NCBI RefSeq assembly: GCF_014698305.1 | Contig: NZ_JACJST010000015.1 | Span: forward strand, 1-64,000 | Length of the DNA: 64,000 nt | Direction of reading: 5' to 3' | From: Anabaena lutea FACHB-196 | Lineage (GTDB): Bacteria > Cyanobacteriota > Cyanobacteriia > Cyanobacteriales > Nostocaceae | Shown here: in pieces, positions 63,112 through 64,000 of the stretch | Layout: every line of letters begins with the position of its first letter | How positions within the stretch are numbered: position 1 is the stretch's first letter | Program-made: the position numbers and the translations under genes | Notes under the pieces: model-generated | The model's database searches: none | Told to the model about the DNA's origin: nothing | Seen by the model: only the letters and a program-made list of their open reading frames with translations

Positions 63112-64000
63112 CTAATTCTTCACATTTTCCAGAATCACCTTAGCCGCACGTCGTCCAGAAATAGTTGCACCTTCCATACTGTCAATGTAATCTTGCTGGG
63201 TATAACTACCTGCCAAGAAGAAATTAGGTATAGGTGTTTTTTGGTCAGGACGGTACGCATCCATTCCCGGTGCTTCCCTGTATAAAGACTGAGCCAGTTT
63301 TACCACACTGTACCAAGTCATGTTTAAATCTCTGGAAGAGGGGAACAGTTCATGGACTTGTTTAAGGACGTGTTGTGCGATCGCTTCATTACTCTGTTTA
63401 ATAAAAGGATCTCCCGGTGTCAATACCAGTTGCAACAACGAACCTTCCCCAGGACGATAATAATCTGCGGGACTAGTCAAAGCCAAATCAGCAAAACACG
63501 AAAAATCAGCATCTGCGGTATATAACAAATTATCTATACCAGATGCCTGTAAGGGCGGGGTTACCCCGCCCCTACCCCGTTTTTCCTCATCTTCCAGTTC
63601 CGTCACCCAACCATCAAAGCGTAGCTGCACTGTAGCGACGGGAACAGCATCAAGTTTATAAATATTGTCAAATTCTGACCATTTTCGCCATGCTTGGGGT
63701 AAAATCCGCTGAATTCCGGGGACATCACAAGCACAAAGATAAGCATCAGCAGTGATCACTTCTTCTGTATCACCTTGGGCAACTAATATACCTGTAACCT
63801 TAGTGTTTTCCTCAGATTCAGAAAACTGAATTTCCCGCACTTGGCGACGGGTATAGATTTTCGCGCCTCTAGCTTCTAAATATTCAACAATCGGTTTGTG
63901 TAAATATTCGTGAGGTGAACCTTCCAGCATCCGCAGAATTGAAGCTTCAGTTCTGACAGCAAAAAACTGGAAAATTGTCAACATACAACGGGCAGAAATA
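63112..64000 (-). CDS. crtQ: Zeta-carotene desaturase, C-terminal part (cut by window edge)
   Basis: 296 codons without the N-terminus, which lies beyond 64000: the frame runs off the end as [20 protein letters not shown]. Family blocks: [60 protein letters not shown] and the C-terminal [29 protein letters not shown]. This is plant/cyanobacterial CrtQ (Zds), which desaturates zeta-carotene. RGRGGVTPP inside [15 protein letters not shown] is encoded by an intergenic-type palindrome. A start at 63984 (MLTIFQ) is only an internal Met. Confidence 0.92.
   Translation of the reverse strand, partial: ISARCMLTIFQFFAVRTEASILRMLEGSPHEYLHKPIVEYLEARGAKIYTRRQVREIQFSESEENTKVTGILVAQGDTEEVITADAYLCACDVPGIQRILPQAWRKWSEFDNIYKLDAVPVATVQLRFDGWVTELEDEEKRGRGGVTPPLQASGIDNLLYTADADFSCFADLALTSPADYYRPGEGSLLQLVLTPGDPFIKQSNEAIAQHVLKQVHELFPSSRDLNMTWYSVVKLAQSLYREAPGMDAYRPDQKTPIPNFFLAGSYTQQDYIDSMEGATISGRRAAKVILENVKN
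63553..63571. repeat. GC palindrome inside crtQ
   Basis: GGGCGGGGT-T-ACCCCGCCC, a 9-bp stem with a 1-nt loop. Similar sequences occur in spacers at about 5808-5826 and 7562-7586. Confidence 0.8.

Noticed and set aside
63112-63984. A complete gene starting at 63984
   Set aside because: The crtQ frame stays open to the window edge (ISARCM upstream), so the Met is internal and the gene is cut.

Overview
The window comes from a filamentous, heterocyst-forming cyanobacterium (order Nostocales). Four things point there: a nif cluster of heterocyst type (nifD-nifK-nifE-nifN-nifX-nifW-hesA-hesB-fdxH), a nifD gene cut by a developmentally excised element carrying an XisA-type recombinase, an uptake hydrogenase (hupS, hupL, hupW), and oxygenic-phototroph genes (chlI, psb30, crtQ). 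HIP1 palindromes (GCGATCGC) and tandem heptamer repeats typical of Nostoc/Anabaena are scattered through an AT-rich sequence. I cannot fix the genus.

1-5646 is the nifK-proximal end of the nifD element. It carries an ATPase plus TOPRIM-like pair, an HNH endonuclease, a GNAT acetyltransferase, a VapBC-like toxin-antitoxin pair and xisA, all on the minus strand. At 5647 the last 48 codons of nifD resume in frame, followed by nifK and the rest of the nif operon to fdxH (14680). Three tandem secreted DUF4360-like paralogues plus a relic of a fourth, then feoA, a secreted orphan and a Mop molybdate-binding protein, close the nitrogen-fixation part.

19.4-22.0 kb holds an ankyrin protein, a double-domain SagB-type nitroreductase, a small orphan and (convergent) the hydrogenase protease hupW. 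22.2-27.7 kb is an accessory island: SET protein, Phd/PIN toxin-antitoxin, then a three-gene cassette NurA nuclease - HerA ATPase - DUF4338 (DruA-like), a candidate little-described defence or DNA-processing system. hupS-hupL follow at 29.0-31.7 kb with a 12-copy heptamer repeat between them.

32-64 kb is mostly housekeeping: hemW, PIN/TRAM protein, DEAD-box helicase, recJ, psb30, a split Gdt1/UPF0016 exporter, galU, chlI, an ABC exporter, prxQ, cobyric acid synthase, a small [2Fe-2S] ferredoxin, SRPBCC protein and crtQ (cut by the window edge). Accessory inserts break it: a second ATPase/TOPRIM-like pair bounded by a 46-bp duplication of the 3' end of a ykgJ-type gene, an Rpn-like nuclease gene between the two ABC exporter genes, an AbiE pair, and a HigB/HigA-ImmA pair whose gene end is formed by a small MITE-like element.

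Intergenic-type repeats have entered coding sequence in frame in at least three genes: an 8-bp tandem repeat in recJ, a GC palindrome in crtQ, and the MITE-like element at the end of higA-immA. No tRNA, rRNA or CRISPR array was recognised.
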